DNA of 64,000 nucleotides from Flavobacterium sp. ZT3R18 (GTDB taxonomy: Bacteria > Bacteroidota > Bacteroidia > Flavobacteriales > Flavobacteriaceae). Shown one piece after another: positions 26,106 through 34,547 of the stretch (its first letter is position 1; the number at the start of each line of letters is the position of its first letter). The stretch spans positions 33,159 to 97,158 of the forward strand of contig NZ_VJZS01000002.1 in NCBI RefSeq assembly GCF_007097385.1. Direction: 5' to 3'. A program made the translations under genes and the position numbers. Below the pieces are notes generated by a model that was given only the letters and a program-made list of their open reading frames with translations, did no database searches and was not told where the DNA came from.

Positions 26106-26224
26106 TTGTAAATAATTTTAAACAAAGATAAAAAATAGATGACAGATAATAGAGAATAAGATAATAGACTTTAAAGAAAAAACAGATTGTAATTTTTAAT
26201 ACATTTGTATAAATACTTGAAGTT

Positions 26225-26440
26225 ATGAAACAATTAACCGTTACAATTCCAGACGAATTTTATAATTCTTTCGTAGAATTTTTTAAGCATGTTCCTGAGG
26301 TAAAAATTGATGAAAGTCAAGAGGAATACAATCGTTCTATAGAAAAAATGGTTATAGATAGGGTCAAAAATGCAAAACCAGAAGATTACATAAGTTGGGA
26401 AGAATCTAAAAAAAGATTGAATGCGAAATGGAATAAATGA
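26225..26440 (+). CDS. Antitoxin-like small protein
   Basis: 71 residues. A beta strand-like start (MKQLTVTIPDEFYNSFVEFF) followed by charged helices. It overlaps the RelE/ParE-like toxin gene by 20 bases, the arrangement of type II toxin-antitoxin pairs with the antitoxin first. The C-terminal WEESKKRLNAKW is the kind of helix that wraps the toxin. No strong homology is recognised for the N-terminus. Confidence 0.75.
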   Translation: MKQLTVTIPDEFYNSFVEFFKHVPEVKIDESQEEYNRSIEKMVIDRVKNAKPEDYISWEESKKRLNAKWNK

Positions 26441-26735
26441 ATTTGAAATAAGTATTCTTGTTCGTGCAGATTTAGAAGCGGATGAAATTTCCGAATACTA
26501 TGAATCAATTTCTGAAGGATTAGGAACAAAATTTTTTAATGAATTTCAAGACTATGTAGAAACTTTGAAAACCTTTCCTTTTTTTGAAGAAAAATATAAT
26601 ATTGTTCGTAAGCTTCCTTTAAAAAATTTCCCTTACACTATACATTTTACTGTAGATGAAAAAGAAAAATTAGTTTATATTCAAGCCGTAACTTGTGACT
26701 ATCAAGATCCAAGAACAACTAAAATTAAAGATTAA
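26421..26735 (+). CDS. RelE/ParE-family toxin
   Basis: 104 residues. ILVRADLEADEISEYYESIS matches the first helices of the ParE/RelE fold, and IVRKLPLKNFPYTIHFTVDE the central strands (the RxxPLxxFPYxIxF pattern). The last strand is LVYIQAVTCDYQDP. ParE-like toxins poison gyrase and RelE-like ones cut mRNA on the ribosome; the sequence alone does not settle which. The start ATG lies inside the antitoxin gene, as no later ATG in frame fits. Confidence 0.85.
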   Translation: MRNGINEFEISILVRADLEADEISEYYESISEGLGTKFFNEFQDYVETLKTFPFFEEKYNIVRKLPLKNFPYTIHFTVDEKEKLVYIQAVTCDYQDPRTTKIKD

Positions 26736-26777
26736 AATCTTTATATATTCAAAAAATTAGACTGAACAATAAACCAA

Positions 26778-27146
26778 ATGGGAACAATAAAATTAAAGAA
26801 CATCAGAACGTATTCTTACCACGGTTGCTTAATCGAGGAAGGTAAAATTGGGTCTGATTACAGTGTAGATTTAGAAATAAGAGCCAATTTAAAACAATCT
26901 TCCGAATCGGATAATTTGAAAGATACGGTAGATTATGTGCATTTAAATCAAATTGTGGTAGAAGAAATGGCTATTCGTTCTAATTTATTGGAACATGTAA
27001 CCAAAAGAATAATAGTAAGAGCATTGGTTGAAATAGAAGCCATATCAAAAATAAAAGTAGCAGTGTCCAAAATAAATCCTCCTATTGGTGGTGATGTTGA
27101 AGCCGTTACCATAGAAATGGAAGAAGAGCGCTATTTTAAATTGTAA
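26778..27146 (+). CDS. folB: Dihydroneopterin aldolase
   Basis: 122 residues, the usual FolB size. The signature IRTYSYHGCLIEEGKIGSDY (YHG motif with catalytic Tyr and the following Glu) is near residue 10; DTVDYVHLNQIV near 54 and LLEHVTKRI near 75 are also standard. PPIGGDVEAVTIEME near the end is the pterin-binding Glu region. It cleaves dihydroneopterin to 6-hydroxymethyl-dihydropterin in folate synthesis. It follows the toxin-antitoxin pair by 42 bases and precedes tRNA-Cys. Confidence 0.95.
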   Translation: MGTIKLKNIRTYSYHGCLIEEGKIGSDYSVDLEIRANLKQSSESDNLKDTVDYVHLNQIVVEEMAIRSNLLEHVTKRIIVRALVEIEAISKIKVAVSKINPPIGGDVEAVTIEMEEERYFKL

Positions 27147-27206
27147 CTATTCGTATAAAAATAAAAAAAAGTTAAGATTTAACTTTTAAAATTTAAAATT
27201 TTAAAC

Positions 27207-27214
27207 TACTTTTG
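27207..27214 (+). promoter_or_regulatory. tRNA-Cys promoter -7 box
   Basis: TACTTTTG fits TAnnTTTG, 16 bases before the tRNA. Confidence 0.6.
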
Positions 27215-27230
27215 CCATCCGTTCAACAAT

Positions 27231-27301
27231 GGCGTCGTGGCCGAGCGGCTAGGCTGGGCTCTGCAAAAGCTCCTACTCCGGTTCGAATCCGGACGATGCC
27301 T
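27231..27301 (+). tRNA. tRNA-Cys (GCA)
   Basis: 71 nt. Acceptor stem GGCGTCG with CGATGCC (one G-U), D-arm GCC/GGC, anticodon stem GGGCT/AGCTC around CTGCAAA with anticodon GCA at 27263-27265, and T-stem TCCGG/CCGGA with loop TTCGAAT. The discriminator base is T, the U73 required by CysRS. CCA is not encoded. Its 3' part is copied in tandem downstream. Confidence 0.97.
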
Positions 27302-27573
27302 CTAAAACCTCTAAAGCAATTTAGAGGTTTTTTTTATGTCTCATTTTTAGAAAAAATGAAGTAAATATAATGTTCGAATCCGGACAATAACTATAAAACC
27401 TCTAAAGCAATTCAGCCGTTTTTTTTATGTCTCATTTTTAGAAAAAATGAAGTAAATATAATGTTCGAATCCGGACAATAACTCTAAAACCTCTAAAGTA
27501 ATTCAGCCGTTTTTTTTATGTCTCATTTTTAGAAAAAATTAGGTAAATATAATGTTCGAATCTATACTATGCC
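27281..27573. repeat. 91-bp tandem repeat containing the tRNA-Cys 3' arm
   Basis: GTTCGAAT starts at 27281 (within the tRNA), 27372, 27463 and 27554, an exact 91-bp period. Each unit holds the T-arm half, the AAACCTCTAAA terminator arm, a T run and an AAATATAAT tail. Copies 2 and 3 keep TTCGAATCCGGAC but lose the acceptor end and the second terminator arm. The last partial copy ends in ATGCC like the true tRNA end. Confidence 0.9.
27305..27335 (+). terminator. tRNA-Cys terminator
   Basis: AAACCTCTAAA and TTTAGAGGTTT form an 11-bp stem with a 4-base loop, followed by T residues. Confidence 0.88.
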
Positions 27574-27609
27574 ACAAGTTCTATTTTATAAAAATTAAAA
27601 AATTTAGCG

Positions 27610-27676
27610 AGTGAGATTGCTTCGTTCCTCGCAAAGACGTGCGTTAAGTCTTTGCGAGGAACGAAGCAATCTCACT
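27610..27676. repeat. Dispersed palindromic repeat, copy 2
   Basis: Perfect 29-bp inverted arms at 27610-27638 and 27648-27676 with a 9-base loop. The core GCGAGGAACGAAGCAATCTC is shared with the repeat at 4522-4622; here the arms are nearly joined. Confidence 0.9.
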
Positions 27677-27698
27677 AAAATAGGCTAATTATTAATAT

Positions 27699-27731
27699 AA
27701 AAAAAGAGACTAATTACAGTCTCTTTTTTAT
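27699..27731 (-). terminator. Terminator of the LysE-type gene
   Basis: A run of A plus GAGACT pairs with AGTCTC plus a T run around a 6-base loop, 21 bases past the gene on the minus strand. Confidence 0.8.
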
Positions 27732-27751
27732 AAATTTTGATTCAAAAATTT

Positions 27752-28426
27752 CTACTCTATTTTTTCAAATGCATTTTTTACCATTTGTTTTTCTTTTGGA
27801 AACCAACCTTGAAAAATTAAAACTATTCCAAAAATCATTAAAACAACACTAATTCCTCTTTTTATTTTATAGATATTAGTTGGTGTCATTTTGTGTTTTA
27901 ATTGCTTGGCTAAGCCTATTTTAATACAATCTATACCTAAATACGTTAAGATAACCGAGATGAAAAACGTAAATATTCTTGAAGTTTCCATTTCTAATTT
28001 TGGTCCCACAGAAATAATTACTGCCAACCAAAAACCAAGAACACCAATGTTAATAATGTTTAGAAAAAAACCTTTTAGAAAAAGACCGAGATAGTTCTTC
28101 TTTATAATCTCATTATCAATTGTTTTAGTATTCATTTTTTTCTCTTTTTTAATCCCTAAGAAAGAAACAAAACCATAAGATATCATAATAAAACCACCAA
28201 AAATAAATAAAGAAGAATTATCATTCAGACTTTGAATCAATTTATAACTTCCTAAATAGGCAATTACTATAAAAAAAACATCTCCCAAAACTACACCTAA
28301 ATCAAACACCAAAGCGGCTCTAAATCCCTTAATAATACTTGTTTCAAGTAAAATAAAAAAAACAGGGCCAATCATAAAACTCAATAAAACTCCCCAAGGA
28401 ACCCCAGTTAAAATATCGTTTATCAT
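27752..28426 (-). CDS. LysE family translocator
   Basis: 224 residues with about six hydrophobic helices. The start GVPWGVLLSFMIGPVFFILL carries the G-x-x-x-G-P motif of the LysE/RhtB exporter family, and ALVFDLGVVLGDVFFIVIAY is the second conserved helix. The family exports amino acids or their derivatives across the inner membrane. Substrate unknown. It lies 34 bases after the head-GIN gene on the same strand and may be cotranscribed with it. Confidence 0.88.
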   Translation of the reverse strand: MINDILTGVPWGVLLSFMIGPVFFILLETSIIKGFRAALVFDLGVVLGDVFFIVIAYLGSYKLIQSLNDNSSLFIFGGFIMISYGFVSFLGIKKEKKMNTKTIDNEIIKKNYLGLFLKGFFLNIINIGVLGFWLAVIISVGPKLEMETSRIFTFFISVILTYLGIDCIKIGLAKQLKHKMTPTNIYKIKRGISVVLMIFGIVLIFQGWFPKEKQMVKNAFEKIE

Positions 28427-28460
28427 TAAAAAATGACTTTAAAAATTTATAAATTATTTA

Positions 28461-29126
28461 TTATTTCTGAATAACACTTCCACCCATAACGGTTTCTTGC
28501 CTTATTTCTTTTGGATTACCATAAATAGTAATAAACCCGCCAGCTTTTACTTTAGCATCGACCAATATGCTTGCTTTTACTTCGGCATTTCCACCAGCAG
28601 AAACTCTTACTGTGGTTTGAGAAGTTTCTAAACTACTCGCTTTTAAAATACCTCCAGAATTAATCGAAACCACTTGAGTGGTGGCTTTACCTGATAAATT
28701 GATAATACCGCCTGAATACGCTTTAATTGACGTATTATCCACCTTTATAGCAACTGTAATCCTAGCACCTTCTTGAGCGTTTAAATCCAAGCTAGTTTGT
28801 TTAAAAGTATCGGCACAAATTACAATACTCCCTTCATTAGCATCTATACTTTGTAACTTTTTAAAATATAATATCACTTTTATCGCTTCACCAGACATTG
28901 TTTTTGTAAAAGGCAATTTTAATTTTAAAAGCCCATTTTTAATTACTGCTTCAACATCATTTTGATTGGTTCCTGTGATAACTACTTTATTTTCAGCAGA
29001 AGCAATCAAAGTAACATTCAGTTTATCAAACACTTTTAGATCGTCAAATTCCTTGAGATCTATTGTCTTTTGTGCAAAAGTGAATTGAGCTAGAAATAGG
29101 AAACCTACTAAAATTATTCTTTTCAT
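28461..29126 (-). CDS. Head GIN (DUF2807) domain secreted protein
   Basis: 221 residues with a signal peptide (MKRIILVGFLFLAQFTFAQ, then KTI). The mature part is a right-handed beta-helix-like DUF2807 domain: repeated short strands such as AGGNAEVKASILVDAKVKAG and SGGIINLSGKATTQVVSINS. Proteins of this type are common, secreted or surface-located, and of unknown role. Operon neighbours are rnr upstream (42 bases) and the LysE-type exporter downstream. Confidence 0.88.
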   Translation of the reverse strand: MKRIILVGFLFLAQFTFAQKTIDLKEFDDLKVFDKLNVTLIASAENKVVITGTNQNDVEAVIKNGLLKLKLPFTKTMSGEAIKVILYFKKLQSIDANEGSIVICADTFKQTSLDLNAQEGARITVAIKVDNTSIKAYSGGIINLSGKATTQVVSINSGGILKASSLETSQTTVRVSAGGNAEVKASILVDAKVKAGGFITIYGNPKEIRQETVMGGSVIQK

Positions 29127-29168
29127 CTCTTAAAAAAATTTAATTGTTACTATGCTTATTTTAAAATC

Positions 29169-31346
29169 TTACTCGTTTCTTTTTATAAAATTGAAATCCA
29201 ATTGTTTTTTAACTAAATCGGCATTTTTTACTTTTACATAAATCTCATCACCTAGTTGTAATAAACGATCGGAATTTGCGCCTACTAAAGCATATTGTTT
29301 TTCATCAAAAGTGTAATAATCCTCTTTTATATCACGGGTTCTTACCATACCTTCGCATTTATTCTCTATAATTTCAACATAAATACCCCATTCTGTAACT
29401 CCAGAAATAACTCCTAAGAATTCTTGATCCTGATGGTTTTGCATGTATTTTACTTGCATGTATTTGATGGAATCTCTTTCGGCATTGGTAGCCAAACCTT
29501 CCATTGTTGAGGAATGCAAACATTTCGTTTCATAGGTTTCTTCATCTACGGATTTTCCTCCATCCAAATAAAACTGCAACAAACGATGCACCATGACATC
29601 TGGATAACGTCGGATAGGCGACGTAAAATGAGAATAATAATCAAATGCTAAACCATAATGACCAATGTTATCGGTAGAATATTTGGCTTTACTCATAGAT
29701 CGAATGGCTAAAGTATCAATTAGATTCTGTTCTTTTTTACCATTTACATCTTCCATTAATTTATTCAAAGCTTGAGAAATAGATCCTTGTTTGAAATCGA
29801 TTTTATAACCAAACTTAGCTATTACGCTTTGCATTGCAAAAAGTTTATCTTCATTGGGTTCATCGTGAATTCTATAAATAAATGTTTTCTTTTGTTTACC
29901 AATGAATTCCGCTACTTTTCTATTGGCTAAAAGCATAAATTCTTCAATCAAATGATTGGCATCTTTAGCAATTTTAAAATAAACACCTTCTGGTTCTCCT
30001 TCTGGATCTAAATTGAATTTAACTTCTACTTTATCAAAAGAAATAGCTCCTTCGTTCATTCTGTTTCTTCGGAAAATTTTAGCCAGTTCATCCATTTTTA
30101 AAGTAGCAGCAACAATTTCATCTGAAACTACATACGAACTTCCTGTAATCGAAATTTCGGTTGGAATGGTATTGTCTTTCGTTTCAATGATATATTGAGC
30201 TTCTTCATAAGCAAATCGTTGATCAGAGAAAATTACCGTTCTACCAAACCACTGATTGACTACTTCACATTTTTCGGAAATTTCGAATATGGCCGAGAAG
30301 GTATATTTTTCTTCTTGGGGACGCAACGAACAAGCGAAATTAGAAAGCACTTCCGGTAACATAGGCACTACCCTATCCACCAAATAAACCGATGTTGCTC
30401 TTTGATAAGCTTCATCGTCTAAGATAGTTCCTTCTTCGAGATAATGCGACACATCGGCAATGTGAATTCCGATTTCGTAGTTTCCGTTTTCTAATGGTTT
30501 GAAAGACAAAGCATCATCAAAATCTTTGGCATCTTTTGGGTCAATGGTAAAAGTCAACGTATCGCGCATATCACGACGTTTGGCTATTTCACTGGCTTCA
30601 ATCGAGGTATCAATTTTCTGTGCAAAGGTTTCCACTTCAATAGGAAATTCAGCTGGTAAGCCATATTCGGCTAGAATCGCATGAATTTCGGTATCGTGTT
30701 CTCCAGGTTTCCCAAGAACTTTTACCACTTTTCCAAAAGGACTATCGGCTCTTGAAGGCCAATCTTCGATATGGACTAAAACTACATCTCCTTGCTCCGC
30801 CTCCCCTATTTTGTCTTTTGGAATAAAAATATCGGTGTACATTTTTGGATTGGCTGTCGATACAAAAGAGAAATTCTTTTGAATGTCAATTACTCCAACG
30901 AAGTCGGTTTTGTATCTTTCAACCACTTCAATTACCTCTCCTTCAGCTCTTCTACCACTTCTTCTATTATAAACATACACTTTTACGGTATCCTTGTCTA
31001 GAGCGTGATTCAAATTATTGGTTGGAATGAAAACGTCTTCTTCAAATTCAGGACAAATAAAATAGGCAGTTTTACGACCTGTCATATCAATTTTGCCTTC
31101 GTAATACTCTTTACTTTCGGCTTTTACTAAATATTTACCAGGTTCTGATTCTATAATTTTTTTGGAAGCGGCCAAAATCTTTAAATCCTTTATAATTTGA
31201 TTGCGACTTTGGGTATCGTCTAATTCTAATTTGGCTCCTATTTGCTTGTAATTAAAGGCTTTATTGGCACTTTGCGATAATATTTTTATAATTTTATCTG
31301 AGAAATCTTTCTCTTTTTTTATCGGCTTTCTTAATCTTTTACTCAT
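29169..31346 (-). CDS. rnr: Ribonuclease R
   Basis: 725 residues. Order: N-terminal winged helix (about 15-75), cold-shock OB domains (about 80-230), RNB catalytic domain starting near 258 with DMRDTLTFTIDPKDAKDFDD, whose Asp cluster binds Mg2+, then FTSPIRRYPDVMVHRLLQFY near 580, and a C-terminal S1 domain (FLGVISGVTEWGIYVEIIEN). It is a processive 3'-5' exoribonuclease that degrades structured RNA. It is the last minus-strand gene before the large AT-rich gap. Confidence 0.97.
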   Translation of the reverse strand: MSKRLRKPIKKEKDFSDKIIKILSQSANKAFNYKQIGAKLELDDTQSRNQIIKDLKILAASKKIIESEPGKYLVKAESKEYYEGKIDMTGRKTAYFICPEFEEDVFIPTNNLNHALDKDTVKVYVYNRRSGRRAEGEVIEVVERYKTDFVGVIDIQKNFSFVSTANPKMYTDIFIPKDKIGEAEQGDVVLVHIEDWPSRADSPFGKVVKVLGKPGEHDTEIHAILAEYGLPAEFPIEVETFAQKIDTSIEASEIAKRRDMRDTLTFTIDPKDAKDFDDALSFKPLENGNYEIGIHIADVSHYLEEGTILDDEAYQRATSVYLVDRVVPMLPEVLSNFACSLRPQEEKYTFSAIFEISEKCEVVNQWFGRTVIFSDQRFAYEEAQYIIETKDNTIPTEISITGSSYVVSDEIVAATLKMDELAKIFRRNRMNEGAISFDKVEVKFNLDPEGEPEGVYFKIAKDANHLIEEFMLLANRKVAEFIGKQKKTFIYRIHDEPNEDKLFAMQSVIAKFGYKIDFKQGSISQALNKLMEDVNGKKEQNLIDTLAIRSMSKAKYSTDNIGHYGLAFDYYSHFTSPIRRYPDVMVHRLLQFYLDGGKSVDEETYETKCLHSSTMEGLATNAERDSIKYMQVKYMQNHQDQEFLGVISGVTEWGIYVEIIENKCEGMVRTRDIKEDYYTFDEKQYALVGANSDRLLQLGDEIYVKVKNADLVKKQLDFNFIKRNE

Positions 31347-32415
31347 ATATCTTTTTCTTAAAAGTCTAAAATTACAAAATAGTATCCACTAATCCCTATT
31401 CTGCCAAGAGTTTTAAACTAATAATAACTTTACTATAGGGATAAAAAAGTCAGCTATCAGTGATTAGTAAAGAGTGATTCGCTTTTTTACCTACTCTAAA
31501 AAACATTTATTGCGAAACACTTAGCTAATCACTAAAAGCTATTCGCTAATTTCTCATTTTTTTTGTTTTAAAAAATCAAAGTTGTCAACATATATTAAAT
31601 ACAACAAAAAGAAAATTTAAATTTAAATTATTTATTTATGGTTATTATAGGGTGTTAATAGTTGCTATAAATTTCTGAAAAAATATGTTGAAATGAAGTT
31701 TTGTCACTTTATATTGAGTTATCAACATAGTTATTTATGCGTAAATATTTAGTTTTAAAGGCTTTTTCAAGTTTAGTTAACAACTGTTAACAATTCAAAA
31801 ATTATATAAATTGTAAATAAGTGATTTCTATTTTTTTGTTGAAAAACCAATTTTAAGTATTGATAACTTTTCTAAAAATTCATCAAACTAAATTAGGATT
31901 TCTAAAGTGGGTTTTGGATTACTTATTTTATTCTATTTTCCAAAAAAAACTTCTAATATTCTATCTTAAGTTATAAACATTTCTTGTTAACTTAATGTTA
32001 ACTGAATATCAAGTAGTTAGGTTTTGCTATTAACAATTCAAAAAATTAACATTTTAATTACAGACTACCTATTGATTTACAGTCTATTGTAAATTTATCA
32101 TTATGTTGATAACCTGCTGAATTTCTAATAATCAAGTAGTTGTGTTTTACTTTTAAAATAAAGGCTTCTACCTTAATTAGTTTGAAATTCTGTTTAAAAA
32201 ATGGTCGCAGCGTAAAGGTTAGAAATTTAGATCTTAAAATTTGACCTAAAGAAATAAAAACAGAATCAACTTTAAGGTTTTTATTTATAATTCTATTTAT
32301 CAATGACTTTCAATAATTAGTATAGATTGGATAGTTATAAAAGTGAGAAACGCTTTTTGCATTGTATATAAATAACTTTGGTTAAATTTGCATCGAAAAA
32401 TCAAACTCAATAAAA
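31347..32415. other. Candidate chromosomal replication origin (oriC)
   Basis: A 1.07-kb AT-rich gap with no supported gene. TTATCAACA at 31719-31727 and its inverse TGTTGATAA at 32104-32112, TTATAAACA at 31971 and TTGATAA at 31860 are each close to the DnaA box TTATNCACA (the first two differ at one position). Direct GTTAACAA pairs occur at 31776 and 31786, and TGTTAAC at 31985 and 31996. Gene orientation flips here: left of it about three quarters of genes are on the minus strand, right of it nearly all are plus for 23 kb. Six parS sites lie 16-19 kb away. dnaA itself is not adjacent, which is not unusual in Bacteroidota. The 81-codon frame at 32058-32303 looks spurious. Confidence 0.55.
32362..32390 (+). 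promoter_or_regulatory. rpiB promoter
   Basis: TTG at 32362-32364, an 18-base spacer and TAAATTTG at 32383-32390 fit the Bacteroidota sigma-A consensus. The ATG follows 26 bases after. Confidence 0.6.
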
Positions 32416-32850
32416 ATGAAAATCTCCATAGGAAATGACCATGCCGGTCCAGATTATAAAAAAGCGATTGTTGCTATGCTTGAAGCAAAAGGACATGAAG
32501 TAACCAATTACGGAACCGATTCTGTTGACAGTGTTGATTATCCTGATTTTGCCCATCCAGTTGCCACAGATGTTTCTGAAGGAAAAGCTGATTTTGGTAT
32601 TGTTGTTTGTGGAAGCGGAAACGGAATTGCGATGACAGTAAATAAATACCCAAAAGTTCGCGCCGGTCTTTGTTGGATGAAAGAAATAGCTGTTTTAACT
32701 CGTTTGCATAATGATGCTAATATTATAAGTATACCAGCTCGTTTTACTTCTATTCCACAGGCTGTAGAAATAGTTGATGCTTTTTTGACTACAGAATTTG
32801 AGGGAGGAAGACACCAAAATAGAGTGGATAAGATTAGTAAAATGTGTTAA
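32416..32850 (+). CDS. rpiB: Ribose 5-phosphate isomerase B
   Basis: 144 residues, typical for RpiB/LacA/LacB. The N-terminus MKISIGNDHAGPDYK holds the substrate-binding DHAG motif; GIVVCGSGNGIAMTVNKYP near residue 76 contains the anion-hole loop, with the catalytic residue as Cys in CGSGNG; HNDANIISIPAR near 106 completes the site. It interconverts ribose 5-phosphate and ribulose 5-phosphate in the pentose phosphate pathway. It has its own promoter and terminator. Confidence 0.95.
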   Translation: MKISIGNDHAGPDYKKAIVAMLEAKGHEVTNYGTDSVDSVDYPDFAHPVATDVSEGKADFGIVVCGSGNGIAMTVNKYPKVRAGLCWMKEIAVLTRLHNDANIISIPARFTSIPQAVEIVDAFLTTEFEGGRHQNRVDKISKMC

Positions 32851-32869
32851 TTTATTTTTAGATAAATTT

Positions 32870-32920
32870 AAAAAAAGTACTTATTTCGATAATTATAACT
32901 TTCGAAATAAGTGCTTTTTT
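32870..32920 (+). terminator. rpiB terminator
   Basis: An imperfect stem (AAGTACTTATTTCGA with TCGAAATAAGTGCTT) with a T run on the plus strand. Confidence 0.85.
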
Positions 32921-32948
32921 TGTTTCTAACGGATTAAAAAAGTAGTAA

Positions 32949-33025
32949 TTTGGTCAGTGTACTGACTGAATTAACGTTAATTCGGTCAGTGTACTGACTG
33001 AATTAACGTTTTTTGATTATATTTG
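32949..33025 (+). promoter_or_regulatory. Tandem palindromes and -7 box of the first DUF4143 ATPase
   Basis: The palindrome GTCAGTGTACTGAC occurs at 32953-32966 and 32985-32998, centres exactly 32 bp apart. The second extends to a 22-bp palindrome with TTC and GAA ends (32981-33002). TATATTTG at 33018-33025 fits TAnnTTTG and the gene starts at 33051. The position suggests an operator. The second DUF4143 gene has the same layout with another sequence. Confidence 0.7.
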
Positions 33026-33050
33026 TTGATATAATTAAAAATAATAAGCG

Positions 33051-34190
33051 ATGTTTTTTTTAGAAAGAGGGATTACTACTTTATTTACTAAGAAGGTTTT
33101 ACCTAACAAAGTATTGCTTTTATTGGGAGCGAGACGAGTAGGTAAAACAGCTTTCATCAAAAATTATCTGTCAACGATTCCAAAAGAAAGCTATTTGCAA
33201 CTTAATGGAGAAGATATTCAAGATGCCGATTTGTTAAAAGAGCGCTCAGTGAACAATTACAAACGGCTTTTGGCAAACGTAGAACTGTTGGTAATTGATG
33301 AAGCACAAAACATTCCAGAAATTGGCATGATTCTAAAATTGATTGTGGACAGCATCGATGGAATCAAAATTATAGCTACCGGGTCTTCGGTTTTTGATTT
33401 GAGCAACAAATTAGGGGAGCCCTTGGTAGGTAGAAAAAACACCATTTATTTGTTTCCATTGGCACAATTAGAATTTTCGAAGCACGAAAACTATAAAGAA
33501 ACAGTGGGAAAACTTGAGGAACGATTGCTTTTTGGCTGTTATCCCGAGTTGGAACAATATTCGGATTGGAAAGACAAACAAAATTATCTGAATGAAATAA
33601 TCAATTCCTATTTATTAAAAGATATTCTTGTTTTTGAAGGAATTAAACAATCTAATAAAGTTTTTGATCTTTTAAAATTGATTGCTTTTCAGGTGGGTAA
33701 AGAAGTTTCATTGCAGGAATTGGCGCGACAATTGGGTATCTCAAAAAACACAGTAGAAAATTATTTGGATCTGCTTTCCAAAGTTTTTGTGATTTATAAA
33801 GTTCCCGGTTTTAGTAGAAATTTGCGTAAAGAAATTACAAAATCTAATAGATGGTATTTTTATGACAATGGAATTCGGAATGGAATCATTGGTAATTTTA
33901 GCCGTTTAGATGCCCGAAACGATGTGGGCGATTTATGGGAAAATTATCTGGCTTCGGAACGTATTAAATATCAAAACTACAATCAGAATTTGGTAAGTAA
34001 TTATTTTTGGAGAACCTACGATCAGCAAGAACTGGATTGGCTAGAAGAAGAAAACGGTTTGCTTCGTGCGTATGAATTCAAATGGAATGGAAACAGAAAA
34101 GTAAAAATTCCGGGCGCTTTCGCAAAAGCGTATCCGGAAGCGAGTTTTGAGGTTGTTAACAAAGAGAATTACTTGGATTTTATAGTTTAA
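33051..34190 (+). CDS. AAA ATPase with DUF4143 domain
   Basis: 379 residues. Walker A GARRVGKT at about residues 26-33, Walker B LLVIDEAQ near 80, sensor-like IIATGSS near 105, then a winged helix (LQELARQLGISKNTVENYLD, near 225) and a C-terminal DUF4143 part. That part contains ELD near 327 and EFKW near 342, a spacing like the D...ExK centre of PD-(D/E)xK nucleases; I recall DUF4143 being placed in that clan. The biological role is unknown. It has a paralogue at 41121 (same architecture, clearly diverged) and palindromes in its promoter. The 3' end overlaps a convergent gene by 11 bases. Confidence 0.88.
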   Translation: MFFLERGITTLFTKKVLPNKVLLLLGARRVGKTAFIKNYLSTIPKESYLQLNGEDIQDADLLKERSVNNYKRLLANVELLVIDEAQNIPEIGMILKLIVDSIDGIKIIATGSSVFDLSNKLGEPLVGRKNTIYLFPLAQLEFSKHENYKETVGKLEERLLFGCYPELEQYSDWKDKQNYLNEIINSYLLKDILVFEGIKQSNKVFDLLKLIAFQVGKEVSLQELARQLGISKNTVENYLDLLSKVFVIYKVPGFSRNLRKEITKSNRWYFYDNGIRNGIIGNFSRLDARNDVGDLWENYLASERIKYQNYNQNLVSNYFWRTYDQQELDWLEEENGLLRAYEFKWNGNRKVKIPGAFAKAYPEASFEVVNKENYLDFIV

Positions 34191-34479
34191 TGATGTTGTT
34201 TTTGAATAGAAAATAAACAATTAAAATCTGAATCATTACAATTCCTGCAAGTTTTAACAAATAACTCCGTTTTTGTGTTTTATGTCTAAAAATCGACATC
34301 GCAAGCGATGATCCAATGGTTCCACCTAAAGCGACCCAGGTTAAAAGTGCTTTTTCGGATATTCTTCTTTTGTTTCTAATAGCCAGTCGTTTGTCATATC
34401 CAATTGTAATAAAAGCTATCAAATTAACAAGAAAAAACAAATATAAAAGTAATGTCATTGCTATAAAAATAAGGTACAA
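34180..34479 (-). CDS. DUF1294 membrane protein
   Basis: 99 residues. Two or three hydrophobic helices and the family pattern ITIGYDKRLAIRNKRRISEK, then LGGTIGSSLAMSIFRHKTQK. Function unknown. A start seven codons later (MTLLLYLFF) is equally possible. It is one of only two minus-strand genes in the 23 kb to the right of the candidate origin, and its 3' end overlaps the ATPase gene by 11 bases. Confidence 0.85.
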   Translation of the reverse strand: MYLIFIAMTLLLYLFFLVNLIAFITIGYDKRLAIRNKRRISEKALLTWVALGGTIGSSLAMSIFRHKTQKRSYLLKLAGIVMIQILIVYFLFKNNIIKL

Positions 34480-34547
34480 AGATAGCAGAAGTTTATTATT
34501 TTTCTTATATTTAGAGTCTTTATTGAAGCCTTAAAAATGTATAAATT

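Noticed and set aside
32058..32303. 81-codon minus-strand frame in the candidate origin
   Set aside because: No family resemblance, AT-driven composition and no promoter or terminator; treated as chance.
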